NCBI RefSeq assembly: GCF_003075075.1
Contig: NZ_QCYM01000017.1
Coordinates: 1 to 64,000 of the forward strand
Direction of reading: 5' to 3'
Source of the DNA: Labrenzia sp. 011
Lineage (GTDB): Bacteria > Pseudomonadota > Alphaproteobacteria > Rhizobiales > Stappiaceae
DNA: 64,000 nt
The position numbers and the translations under genes were made by a program. Of this stretch, positions 36,414-44,694 are shown piece by piece. The notes beneath the pieces were generated by a model. The model saw only the letters and a list, made by a program, of their open reading frames with translations, made no database searches and was not told the DNA's origin. The stretch's first letter is position 1. Each line of letters opens with the position of its first letter.

Positions 36414-36767
36414 GGCAATGACCTTGGTCGAACTCTTTCGGAGGGATATCGAAGCTGGAATGAAATCCAATTAACAAGCTCAATCGGTTAGATGCAACTC
36501 ATGCAACGTTTTCAATTAAGGAAACGAAGGGTCCAGCCACTGGAAACATGTTGTCTCCTTAGATTTTAACGTCAAGTTAAAGATCGCAACGCTGCGGAAG
36601 CGGCGCCGGATTTATTGTGGTTAGCCACTGAAAAATGCGCAACCCGCCCGGAAATTGGCCGTGTCGTGGAGCGGAGACTGGCCGACTCCGATGCGCGCCA
36701 TGCCGGGGCGGGCCTGAAGGCGGTGTCCTGAAGCGGTGCCCGGCACCCGGACGCTGTTGCAGGCACC
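36414..36767. other. Intergenic region with no recognised gene
   Basis: 354 bp between the channel gene start and the end of the aldose-epimerase gene. It has AT-rich parts likely to hold the channel promoter and a small stem TTTAAC-GTCAA-GTTAAA (36565-36581) that could end the leftward sugar operon weakly. No protein, tRNA or strong terminator recognised. Confidence 0.45.
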
Positions 36768-37727
36768 TCAAAAGCGGTATTCGTTGACCTGCCGGTAGGT
36801 GGCATTCGCCCTCAGGACGGCAGAAGGAAAATGTGACCGGTTCGGACTGTCCGGCCAGGCCTGGGGCTCCAGACAGATTCCCGAGCGTTCCGGATAGGGG
36901 ATGCCCAGATGACCGGCGTGGCTGCCGCTCAGCTTGTAACCGTCATACAGATGAAGGCCCGGCTGGGTTGTCCAGAGCTCCATTTCGACATCGCCGCAGG
37001 AAAGCGTCGCGGCATGCGCAAGAGGGCCCGCCTGAAGCCTGTGCAAGGGATAGGTGTTGTTGAACTTGTGCTTCGGTAAACCACGGGGAGATGTGAAATC
37101 GAAGGGCGTTCCCGTGACCGGAGCGATTTCTCCCGTCGGAACAAGCGTGTCCTTGGACGGCAGATAGTGGTCTGAAAATATTGTCAGCTTGTGCGCGTCG
37201 GTCGATGGGCTGCCGGCAAAATTGAAGTAGGGATGATGGCAGATGTTGACGATCGTGTCCCGGTCACAGGCCGCTTCGAAGGACAGCCTGAGCGTGGCCT
37301 GATCGATGATTTCGTAACAGGCCACAACATGCAGGCTGCCGGGATAGCCGGCTTCGCCGGCAGGGCCGGTGAGTTCAAACGAGACCTTCGCGGCACTCCG
37401 TTCCTTAACGCTCCAGATCCGGCTCCAGTATCCGGCATTTCCCCCGTGGAGATGGCGCTCCCCCCGTTCGTTGCGCTCCAGATCGACCGTATGTCCGTCA
37501 AGCCGGAAGCGGCCGTTGGCGATGCGGTTCGCATACCGGCCGATGACCGCCCCCATGAACTGGCGATCCTCACGGTATATGTCCGGATTTACATAGCCCA
37601 GGACAAGCGGAGCCGCGCAATCAGACAGGCGCAGGTCGCTCAGGCTCGCCCCATGGGGAATGACGGTGGCGCTCAACCGGCCATTGCTTATCGAAATCGC
37701 TTCATTGCCATTGGTCGTCGTCATCAT
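36768..37727 (-). CDS. Aldose 1-epimerase (mutarotase, GalM family)
   Basis: A 319-residue enzyme from the ATG pair at 37727/37724; the longer frame to 37862 is not family-like. The GalM landmarks are GRYANRIANGRFRLDG, ERHLHGGNAGYWSRIW (catalytic-loop His), NICHHPYFNFAGS (the His-His pair), and the glutamate general base in RSGICLEPQAWPDSPN. It equilibrates alpha and beta anomers of an aldose in the cytoplasm. It is the last gene of the seven-gene operon that starts at the GntR gene at 43.3 kb; with two TIM-barrel isomerase/epimerase genes it indicates catabolism of a free sugar. Confidence 0.92.
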   Translation of the reverse strand: MMTTTNGNEAISISNGRLSATVIPHGASLSDLRLSDCAAPLVLGYVNPDIYREDRQFMGAVIGRYANRIANGRFRLDGHTVDLERNERGERHLHGGNAGYWSRIWSVKERSAAKVSFELTGPAGEAGYPGSLHVVACYEIIDQATLRLSFEAACDRDTIVNICHHPYFNFAGSPSTDAHKLTIFSDHYLPSKDTLVPTGEIAPVTGTPFDFTSPRGLPKHKFNNTYPLHRLQAGPLAHAATLSCGDVEMELWTTQPGLHLYDGYKLSGSHAGHLGIPYPERSGICLEPQAWPDSPNRSHFPSAVLRANATYRQVNEYRF

Positions 37728-37921
37728 CAGCCTGATTTCCAGATCCGCGAACCGCAAGCCGGTCCCGGCCTGACCGCCTGCGCGAGATCTTGCAGAGGAA
37801 GGAAAGGGCCGGCCGACCGCCGGCGAGGACGCCCCGAGACGGAACGGGAGAGAACCGGTCATTCCGAATCTCGGGGCGCCGCACGGGCCGGGTCCTTCAA
37901 GTCAAGGTCCCGGCCACATCT

Positions 37922-38734
37922 TCAGCAACTCAGAAATTTTCTGGCGGTTTCGGAGCTTTGCACAACCCACTCGTCCTCCCGGGCAGCAAGCCGTTCCGGA
38001 TCCGCCTCCCACGGCAGCCATTGTTCGAGAATGGTGTTGATGTGTCTTTCATCCGGTTTCACCAGATCCAGTACGGCCGGGATGTCCATCATGCCCTGAC
38101 CGAGCGGCGTTCCCACCACGGCAAAGCCCACCCCGTAGGGATCGACCGCAAAGCGGCAATCCTTCAGGTGAAGATTGATGGCATAGGGCGCCAGAAGGCG
38201 CACGGTTTCCATCGGCCATTCACCTGCGCAGATCGAGTTTGCAACATCAAGACAGACGCCGAAACTGTCGGACTCCAGATGCTGTACCAGCGACACGAGA
38301 CTGGAGGATTCCAGGGCGAAGTGGTTTTCGAAGGCTATCCGGACATTCCGGTCGGACAGGGATTGCTGGAAGGCTTTCAGCTCCGCAACGATCCGGTCCT
38401 GGCCCTTTGCCAGATCATCCGCGTCGAGGGAAACGCGGATCAAGGTGCAATCCAGCTGCGCGGCATAGTCGAGATAGGTTTCGAGACTGGCAGTGTCCGT
38501 CGCGCCCGCAAGCCCGAGTTCAATCGCCATGCCCCTTGATCTGGCTTCCCGCGCAAGCTCGTCGATCTCTCCCTTGTCACGTTCGTGCAGGGGAATGTTG
38601 TCCGCAAACTGAACGAGCCGAAGCCCCGCCCGTTCGGCGCGCTCGAGCAAGTCGAGCAGGCCGAGGGGATTTTCGGGAATCCGGTCCTTGAAGCCGCATG
38701 ACCAGCGGTAACTGAAACTGCCGAGTCCAATCAC
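37922..38734 (-). CDS. Sugar phosphate isomerase/epimerase-like TIM-barrel protein
   Basis: A 270-residue AP-endonuclease-2-type TIM barrel. The open frame is longer, but a GTG at 38734 with TGAGG upstream begins VIGLGSFSYRWSCGFKD, as expected for the first barrel strand, and it starts 7 bp after the stop of the neighbouring gene. Metal-ligand candidates are Glu in IAFENHFALES, Asp and His in VCLDVANSI and NLHLKDCRF. The usual final Glu has become part of TILEQWLP. It probably isomerises or epimerises a keto sugar or sugar acid. Which reaction is unknown; it is distinct from the paralogous barrel encoded just upstream. Confidence 0.82.
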   Translation of the reverse strand: MIGLGSFSYRWSCGFKDRIPENPLGLLDLLERAERAGLRLVQFADNIPLHERDKGEIDELAREARSRGMAIELGLAGATDTASLETYLDYAAQLDCTLIRVSLDADDLAKGQDRIVAELKAFQQSLSDRNVRIAFENHFALESSSLVSLVQHLESDSFGVCLDVANSICAGEWPMETVRLLAPYAINLHLKDCRFAVDPYGVGFAVVGTPLGQGMMDIPAVLDLVKPDERHINTILEQWLPWEADPERLAAREDEWVVQSSETARKFLSC

Positions 38735-38741
38735 GACGACC

Positions 38742-39701
38742 TCACAAAAGCGACGCGATGAGCTTGTTGATGTTGCGGGCCGGAACCCCGTCGGCCACCA
38801 TCGCGTCAAGCTCCTGCATGGAGATCTTGCTGCGCAGCTTCTCCAGATTGTCCATGATTTCGAAGGTGGCCGCGATCGCCTCGACGTTGTCGCCATTCCG
38901 GGTGAAGACGTCATAGGCGAACCAGCCGTCCCACCCCATGCGATCGATGTAGTAGAGAAGCTCCAGCGTCTCCCACAAATTCACCGATGCCGGCAGCATG
39001 TCCCAATCGGCACCACGGTCGTTGTCATTGAAATGAACGTAGAAGAGACGGTCGAGATCGTTGCCGAGGGCGGCTTCGGCGGCCGGGGTTTCATTCGCCA
39101 TCAGCGCATGGCCGACGTCCATCGTCACGCCGAGGTTCGCGGCCCCGATTTTCTCGCAAAGAACGAGCGAGCGCGCCATGGTGGGCAGAATGATCCGGTT
39201 GCGCGATTCAAAGGGCTTGTATTCGATCGAGATGCGCACGTCGTCCCGATGGGCGGCCGCGGCTTCGAAAGCTTCTACAAGCCATCTCCACTGGTCCTGG
39301 TAGTCGACTTCGAACGGATAATCCCAGCCGTCGATCAGGGGACAGACGGAGATCATGTTCGCACCGAATTCGGCGGACATGTCCATGGCGGTCTTCATGT
39401 ATTCGATGGCCGTGTCGCGAACCTTCTTGTCGCGCGATGTGACGGATCCCTTCCGGTACATGTCCTCCGACTTGACATTGACGTTGACCGCCGAGACCGC
39501 CAGCCCGCTTTTCTTCACCAGATCCACGGCTTCGCCGCCATGTCCCAGGTCCTGCGGATACACGGGTTCCACTCCGTCGGTGCGCGGTATCTTCAGCGCG
39601 AGTTCCAGCCGCTCCTCAAGCTCGCGATGCTCCTGATAGACGTGAAAGCGGTCGTTGTAACGCCCGATCGTGCCGAGCAGTATCGAGTTCTTGAAAGCCA
39701 T
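38742..39701 (-). CDS. Sugar isomerase/epimerase-like TIM-barrel protein
   Basis: A 319-residue TIM-barrel protein of the xylose-isomerase-like / sugar-epimerase family. Residues that fit the metal site are Glu in RISIEYKPFES, Asp and His in GVTMDVGHALM and the His/Asp pair in FYVHFNDNDRGADWD. The N-terminus LLGTIGRYNDRFHVYQEHRE and the C-terminal DGWFAYDVFTRNGDN are characteristic of a subgroup often placed with sugar transporters; I cannot name a proven substrate. It follows the TRAP large permease by 36 bp and precedes a second, shorter barrel protein, so the two may catalyse successive steps or form a specialised pair. Confidence 0.82.
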   Translation of the reverse strand: MAFKNSILLGTIGRYNDRFHVYQEHRELEERLELALKIPRTDGVEPVYPQDLGHGGEAVDLVKKSGLAVSAVNVNVKSEDMYRKGSVTSRDKKVRDTAIEYMKTAMDMSAEFGANMISVCPLIDGWDYPFEVDYQDQWRWLVEAFEAAAAHRDDVRISIEYKPFESRNRIILPTMARSLVLCEKIGAANLGVTMDVGHALMANETPAAEAALGNDLDRLFYVHFNDNDRGADWDMLPASVNLWETLELLYYIDRMGWDGWFAYDVFTRNGDNVEAIAATFEIMDNLEKLRSKISMQELDAMVADGVPARNINKLIASLL

Positions 39702-39737
39702 TGTTCTTACTTTCTTCGCGGTTGTCGGGCTCGCGCC

Positions 39738-41027
39738 CTATCGGTTGTAAATGAGGTCGGGAATGGTGGTCACCAGCTGGGGGAACAGCATCAGAAGACA
39801 CAGCAACGCCAGGTGGACGCACAGGAACGGGAGGATCGCCGTCATCATCCTGCCGATCTTCACACCGGCAATGCCACCGGCGACATAGAGCGACAGACCG
39901 ACGGGCGGGGTGATGGTTCCGATCATCAGGTTGATGGACATCAGCACGCCGAAAAACAGCGGATCGATGCCGAAGGCCTTGATGACCGGCAGCAGAACCG
40001 GAGTGAACACGATGATCGCCGATCCGCCATCGAGAAAGCATCCGGCGACAAGAAGCAGCAGGTTGATCAACAGCAGCAGCACCAGGACGCTGGACACGTT
40101 TTCCGAAAACCACCCGGCGATCGCCGAAGGGATCTGTTCGATTGTCAGGACATAGCCAACGAGGCTGGCCGCGCCGACAATCGCCATCACGAGGGTGGTA
40201 TCGCGGGCGGTCCGGAACAGGATGTCCGGCAGGTTCGCAATCCTGAGTTCACGGTAGGCGATGCCGATCACGAAGGCATAGGCAACGGCGACGGCCGCAG
40301 CTTCCGTCGCGCTGAACGCGCCGGTCCGGATCCCCCCCACAATGATCCCCGGAAGCAGCAGGGCCGGCAGGGACTGAAGGAAGACCCGTGCGAACCCCTG
40401 TCTTTCGGAGGTTTCGGACTCCACTTCCCTTTTCGCCACCGGTTTCGAACTGAAGTAGATGTACCCCATCAGGCCAAGGCACATGAGAATGCCAGGGACG
40501 ATACCTCCGAGAAAGAGGCCCCCTATGGATACGCCGGACATGACGCCATAGAGAACCAGGGGAATTGACGGCGGTATCGTGGAGCCGATGACACCCGAGG
40601 CAGCGACGACGGACGCCGCATAGGCGGGATCGTAGTTCCGGTCCTTCATGCGCGGAATGATCGTGGAGCCGATCGCGGCGGTGTCGGCTACGGACGATCC
40701 GCTGACACCTGCGAACATGGTCGCGGCAAGAACGGCAACATGGGCAAGCCCGCCACGAATCCAGCCCACCAGGTAGAAGGCGAAATCGATGAGCCGGCGG
40801 GTGATGCCGCCCGCCTCCATGAGCTTGCCCGCAAGCAGGAAGAACGGAATTGCAAGCAGGGGGAAACTGTCGATGCCCGCGTAGACCCTCTGCAGCACCA
40901 ACTGCGCCGACATCAGGCCGTCACTTGTCAACAGCACGATACAGGCCGCGATCAGGGCGAAAAAGATGGGCACGCCGAGAAGCAGCAGCACGAAGAACGT
41001 GCCTGCGAGAATAGCCAGTGCCGTCAT
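39738..41027 (-). CDS. dctM: TRAP transporter large permease (DctM-type)
   Basis: A 429-residue membrane protein with about twelve helices. It starts TALAILAGTFFVLLLLGVPI, then shows the first-repeat motif AATMFAGVSGSSVADTAAIG and the conserved ASGVIGSTIPPSIPLVLYG, and in the second half INLMIGTITPPVGLSLYVAG. These fit the sugar-acid/C4-dicarboxylate DctM subgroup. Its ATG overlaps the stop of dctQ (ATGA). It moves the substrate captured by the DctP protein encoded upstream. Since the operon ends with isomerases and a mutarotase, a sugar or sugar acid is the likely cargo. Confidence 0.95.
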   Translation of the reverse strand: MTALAILAGTFFVLLLLGVPIFFALIAACIVLLTSDGLMSAQLVLQRVYAGIDSFPLLAIPFFLLAGKLMEAGGITRRLIDFAFYLVGWIRGGLAHVAVLAATMFAGVSGSSVADTAAIGSTIIPRMKDRNYDPAYAASVVAASGVIGSTIPPSIPLVLYGVMSGVSIGGLFLGGIVPGILMCLGLMGYIYFSSKPVAKREVESETSERQGFARVFLQSLPALLLPGIIVGGIRTGAFSATEAAAVAVAYAFVIGIAYRELRIANLPDILFRTARDTTLVMAIVGAASLVGYVLTIEQIPSAIAGWFSENVSSVLVLLLLINLLLLVAGCFLDGGSAIIVFTPVLLPVIKAFGIDPLFFGVLMSINLMIGTITPPVGLSLYVAGGIAGVKIGRMMTAILPFLCVHLALLCLLMLFPQLVTTIPDLIYNR

Positions 41028-41554
41028 GGGGCTTCATCCGAGGTATGGTTGCATATGGCGATCAGCAGTTCCCGGATGAGATTGATTCCCAGCCAGAAGA
41101 TCATCAGCAACACGGACAGAAAGATAACGGAGTAGATCAGTCCGAAGGGCACCTGGAGCGCGGGTGTCAGCTGCGCCCATTCCCGGCCGAGCGCCAGCCA
41201 GGCCCCCTTGGCAAGATACCAGGCGCAGTACATTCCGACTGCCTGGGCTCCGGCGATGCAAAGATGGCGGAAGCGCGCCGGAAACAGTTCGATGACCGTT
41301 GTCACCGACAGATGCTCATTGTTGCGACTGAGAACCGCGGCGCCCAGAAAGACGAGACATATCATGCAGATACGCGCAGCTTCCTCACTCCACGTCAGTG
41401 AAAAATCCAGCAGGTACCGGGAGAAGACCTGCGCCAGAACCGCGAGGATCATCGTCGCGACTATGGCAATAAGCAGGAAGCGCAGCATGGCATAGACGAT
41501 GAATTCGACCGTCGACATCCAGGCCAATAGCTTTTTTGAATTACCGTCTGTCAT
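41024..41554 (-). CDS. dctQ: TRAP transporter small permease (DctQ-type)
   Basis: A 176-residue protein with four membrane helices: about 16-42, 56-77, 96-118 and 142-165. The DctQ core is WSEEAARICMICLVFLGAAV (residues about 54-74) followed by LSRNNEHLSVTTVIELFP. It joins the binding-protein-docked large subunit. Its gene is 16 bp downstream of dctP and overlaps dctM by 4 bp. Start ATG at 41554 follows AGAGGCGC. Confidence 0.92.
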   Translation of the reverse strand: MTDGNSKKLLAWMSTVEFIVYAMLRFLLIAIVATMILAVLAQVFSRYLLDFSLTWSEEAARICMICLVFLGAAVLSRNNEHLSVTTVIELFPARFRHLCIAGAQAVGMYCAWYLAKGAWLALGREWAQLTPALQVPFGLIYSVIFLSVLLMIFWLGINLIRELLIAICNHTSDEAP

Positions 41555-41570
41555 GCTGCGCCTCTTGAGA

Positions 41571-42551
41571 TCAGCGGGCCTGATCGATCAGTTCGATCCA
41601 GCGGCCGGACTGGTCACCGAATTCCTCGATCGCCTGTTCGCGCAAAGGCGCGACCTTTTCCGCGAGCGCGGCCCGGTCCGGACGGGTGATCTGCATGCCT
41701 TTTTCTTCAAGAACCGCAAGCAGGCTGGCATCGTCGGCAGCGACCTTGTCCCTCTGGACCTGCTGGCTGTCGATCACGGCCTGGGAGATGATCTCCTGAT
41801 GTTCCTTGGAGAGCTTGTTCCAGAGTTCCTCGGAGTACATGACCATGTGAGTCAGATGCAGATGGCCCGTCAGCGCCAGATGATCGTTGACCTCATAGAA
41901 GGCGGCCGCATGAATGTTCGACAGCGGGTTTTCCTGACCGTCGACAATCTTCTGCTCCATCGCCGCATAGAGCTCGCTGAACGCCATGGGCGTAGGACTT
42001 GCGCCCATCATTTCCACGGAGGTGAGGTGATACTTCGCATTCGGCGTGCGGAGCTTCAGGCCCTTCAGGTCATCCGGCGTGTTGATCGGCCGCACGGAGT
42101 TGGTGACGTGGCGCATGCCGGCTTCATAGAAACCGAGATGCTTGACACCGTGTTTCTCGATCAGGGTCGCGACTTCCTCGCCAAGCTCTCCATCGAAGGC
42201 GCGGAAGGCATGTTCGCGATCGTCGAAGAGGTAGCCGATCTCCAGCGTATTCATGACAGGCTCCCAGGAGCCGAAGAAGCCGGTTGTCACCCAGGTGATC
42301 TCGAGCGTGCCATTCCTGAGCTGCTCAACCAGTTCGCGCTGGTTCCCGAGCTGCCCGTCCGTGAAGATGCGCACCTCGATTTCGCCGTTCGAACGCTCTT
42401 CCACCAGACGCTTGATTTCGCGCGCACCGACGTTCTCGGGATGATCCCCGGAGACGACGGTCGCGATCTTGACCGTGACGTCGGCGGCGAAAGCCGGCAA
42501 CGCGACGGCTGACGACATGACGAGCGCCGCAATAAACGGAATATGTTTCAT
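41571..42551 (-). CDS. dctP: TRAP transporter solute-binding protein (DctP-type)
   Basis: A 326-residue secreted binding protein from the ATG at 42551, preceded by GGGAGGA at 6-7 nt; the longer frame lacks this. The signal is MKHIPFIAALVMSSAVALPAFA. Family blocks: GQLGNQRELVEQLRNGTLEI, the substrate-carboxylate Arg in LKLRTPNAKYHLTSVE, and MEQKIVDGQENPLSNI with the conserved Asn. These are features of TRAP receptors for sugar acids and C4 acids. In the operon it delivers substrate to DctQM; the following enzymes suggest a sugar-derived ligand. Confidence 0.94.
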   Translation of the reverse strand: MKHIPFIAALVMSSAVALPAFAADVTVKIATVVSGDHPENVGAREIKRLVEERSNGEIEVRIFTDGQLGNQRELVEQLRNGTLEITWVTTGFFGSWEPVMNTLEIGYLFDDREHAFRAFDGELGEEVATLIEKHGVKHLGFYEAGMRHVTNSVRPINTPDDLKGLKLRTPNAKYHLTSVEMMGASPTPMAFSELYAAMEQKIVDGQENPLSNIHAAAFYEVNDHLALTGHLHLTHMVMYSEELWNKLSKEHQEIISQAVIDSQQVQRDKVAADDASLLAVLEEKGMQITRPDRAALAEKVAPLREQAIEEFGDQSGRWIELIDQAR

Positions 42552-42574
42552 TTCTTTCCTCCCTTTGATGTGCC

Positions 42575-43309
42575 TCAAGGCACGAAGATATCCGCCGCCG
42601 GCATGCCGCCGGAACGATGGCGGTTGAATCCTTCTATGATTTCAATCATTTCGTTCGTAGTCCGCTCCCAGTGCGTGCGGTAAAGCGCGGCGACCCGGTC
42701 CAGTTCCCCCGCCTCGATCGCATCCAGCATGCCCAGGTGCTCCTGCGTGGACTGCACCGGCAGCGGCCGGAGATGCAGCACGAACAACCGGGCCCGGTCC
42801 GTCAGCACACGCAGGCTGTTGTATTGCTGGATCAGGCGGTCATTGCCCGAGCTGGCAACAATTCCGAGGTGGAATCTGGTGTCCGCCTGCACCCATGCGT
42901 CGCGGTCCCCGCTCTCGATCGCTGCCTGCATATCCGCGGCATGCCGGCGCAACTGCGCAAGCGCGTCACTCTTTTTGCCCTCGCAGAGCAAAAGGGCCGC
43001 CTCCAGTTCCAGCGCCCGGGCAATCTGATGAATCTCGCGTACATCCTTGACGCTGAGAGGCAGGACACGAATGCCCCGCCGGGGCAGGACTTCCACCAGC
43101 CCCTCGTCGCGCAGGCGAAGCAGTGCCTGATGCACCGGGGTGCGGCTTAGCTCGAAACGTTCGCAAACCTCTCGTTCAGATGCGAAGGACCCTGGCGCCA
43201 GAAGATTGTTCAGGATTGCCCCGCGCAGAACTGCATATGCCTGATCTGCCAATGATGTGTTCGCGCCGTCAGTCACTTGCGTTCGTGCTCCCCGTTTCTT
43301 CACCGGCAA
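42575..43309 (-). CDS. GntR-family regulator, FCD type
   Basis: A 244-residue regulator starting at TTG 43309 or, two codons later, GTG 43303; no ATG lies before the HTH. Residues about 20-88 form the winged HTH (AYAVLRGAILNNLLAPGSFA, REVCERFELSRTPVHQALLR, EGLVEVLPRRGIRVLPLS). The FCD domain has RFHLGIVASSGND and STQEHLGMLDAIEAGE. It is the first gene of the leftward operon and lies 23 bp before dctP, so autoregulation would also control the transporter and enzymes. Two palindromes lie just upstream of its start. Confidence 0.9.
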   Translation of the reverse strand: MPVKKRGARTQVTDGANTSLADQAYAVLRGAILNNLLAPGSFASEREVCERFELSRTPVHQALLRLRDEGLVEVLPRRGIRVLPLSVKDVREIHQIARALELEAALLLCEGKKSDALAQLRRHAADMQAAIESGDRDAWVQADTRFHLGIVASSGNDRLIQQYNSLRVLTDRARLFVLHLRPLPVQSTQEHLGMLDAIEAGELDRVAALYRTHWERTTNEMIEIIEGFNRHRSGGMPAADIFVP

Positions 43310-43334
43310 GATTTATCAGATAAAGCTTCATGTC

Positions 43335-43364
43335 AAGTTTCAACTGATATTTCAGTTGAAACTT
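43335..43364. promoter_or_regulatory. Perfect 13-bp inverted repeat in front of the GntR gene
   Basis: Arms AAGTTTCAACTGA (43335-43347) and TCAGTTGAAACTT (43352-43364) are exact reverse complements with a 4-base centre TATT. It lies 26 bp before the regulator start, in an AT-rich stretch, so it is a strong operator candidate; an RNA hairpin in the leader is the alternative. Confidence 0.65.
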
Positions 43365-43365
43365 T

Positions 43366-43379
43366 CTTGTTGCAACAAG
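43366..43379. promoter_or_regulatory. Second palindrome CTTGTTGCAACAAG upstream of the GntR gene
   Basis: A perfect 14-bp palindrome directly next to the 13-bp inverted repeat, with one base between them. The TTGTnnnnACAA-like spacing resembles operators of FCD-type GntR proteins. It may be a second operator or the upstream part of a compound site. Confidence 0.5.
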
Positions 43380-43811
43380 CTGAACCGCCGCGCAACCGCG
43401 CGACATCAGCTGCAGAAACGGAAGATCCACACAGCGGAAAAATGGAATTATCCATTTGAATTAAATGGTATTTTTCGAAATATTCCGCACAGCGAGAACA
43501 GCCCGTCAGGGCATGTCGGCCTGTCCCAAGAAAAGATGAAATGAATCGCGCCCGAGTCCTGCGGGACGCCATGACTGGTGCCCCTGCCGGTCAAAGCCAA
43601 ATCGTCACGCGGCGGCACGCCGCCACAAGCCTGTGAGCAGCCGGAGCCTTCGCATGACCGACACCACCGGCGACGGGCATGCACCGCAAGTTCCTTGAGT
43701 TGCCGGATCAAGCCCCGTCATTGTCGCCGCGCAGGGCTGCGTCAAGGCCACCGAAGAGCCCTCCAAACGCAGTCAGATGCGTCGGAAAGACAACTCTTCG
43801 CTCCCAACCCC
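43380..43811. other. Intergenic region with no recognised gene
   Basis: About 430 bp between the GntR promoter area and the end of the deaminase gene. The left part (to about 43500) is AT-rich and could hold the GntR promoter. Open frames on the other strand are antisense extensions without family sequence. Confidence 0.45.
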
Positions 43812-44294
43812 CTAGGACCAGAAATCGGCCTGAAGCTGCGCGGCTTCGTCCTCCAGGAGCGGGCCGATGACCTCGACCTGTCTTTGGCCGGCAGCGAAGA
43901 CCGTGCGGCAGGGAAGGTCCAGAGTCGGGTTCTCGTCATGATCGCCGGTCTGTTCCTTGAGCGATTTTTCCGTCTGGCCGAAGACGACACGGCCGATGCC
44001 GGACCAGTAGACGGCACCCGAACACATGGCGCAGGGTTCCGCCGAAGTATACATGGTGCAGCCGGCGAGAAACTCCGGCCGCCACCGCTTGCTGGCGCGC
44101 GTGGCGAGCAGGCGTTCGGCATGGGCCGTCATGTCCTGGCCCTCGGCGCTGTAGCCGTTTCCCTGCTCCATCAGGATCTCTCCCTCCGGCCCGACCAGAA
44201 GGCAACCGAACGGATGGTCGCCGGTTTCCCGGGCCGCAGCGGCGATCTCGAACGCCCTGCGCAGCAGCGCAATGTCCCTGTCTTCCCCTGTCAT
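43812..44294 (-). CDS. Nucleobase/nucleoside deaminase (CDA superfamily)
   Basis: A 160-residue zinc deaminase from the ATG at 44294. The zinc site is visible as the HAE motif (MTAHAERLLATRAS) and the PCxxC motif (SAEPCAMCSGAVYWSGIGRV), with catalytic Glu in HAE. The neighbourhood of the site (DHPFGCLLVGPEG and the C-terminal CRTVFAAGQRQVEVIG) resembles guanine- and cytosine-deaminase-like small enzymes. It would remove an amino group from a purine or pyrimidine base. It is divergent from an ABC importer and an 8-oxoguanine-deaminase-like amidohydrolase, which suggests a nucleobase catabolic unit. Confidence 0.9.
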   Translation of the reverse strand: MTGEDRDIALLRRAFEIAAAARETGDHPFGCLLVGPEGEILMEQGNGYSAEGQDMTAHAERLLATRASKRWRPEFLAGCTMYTSAEPCAMCSGAVYWSGIGRVVFGQTEKSLKEQTGDHDENPTLDLPCRTVFAAGQRQVEVIGPLLEDEAAQLQADFWS

Positions 44295-44694
44295 GCTCAC
44301 GCCTGTCTCCCGTATGCAGTTGCGTAAAAAACGATCATGCCCGGTTTCACCTTGCAAGTGCCTCGAAACAATCAGTCGATCTGGATAGAATTTAACCAAT
44401 CTGCTGACAAAAATTTAGGCATTCGCGGAAATGTTAAGCGAAGCCCCTGCAATCAAATGCAATCACCTTCCCGTCTTCTTGACAAGAACACGGCCTTGAT
44501 CTTCCGTTGGAGTGAGTAGAAGCGGTAGAGCCTTCGGCTTTGACATTGCTCATCTTCGTGGGTCGGCCAATGCTGCCTTGGGAAATGTCCCGAGCCTGCC
44601 TTGCGAACAATGGGATGAGAATGGCGAACGGTTCGAAATCATGCTCCCGCAGCTTGCCCCATTTTCCAGTGAACAACAGTGAAAGGATGTGCTG
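44295..44694. other. Divergent intergenic region with no recognised gene
   Basis: 400 bp separating the deaminase and the importer operon. It must contain promoters for both. No riboswitch aptamer, tRNA or small ORF with family sequence was recognised; a purine-type riboswitch core was looked for by eye and not found. Confidence 0.45.

Noticed and set aside
36572-36805. Short minus-strand frame between channel and epimerase genes
   Set aside because: Low-complexity translation overlapping the end of the epimerase gene, with no ribosome site or family motif.
44295-44694. Purine or TPP riboswitch in front of the NMT1-type importer
   Set aside because: No recognisable aptamer core or expression platform was found by eye.
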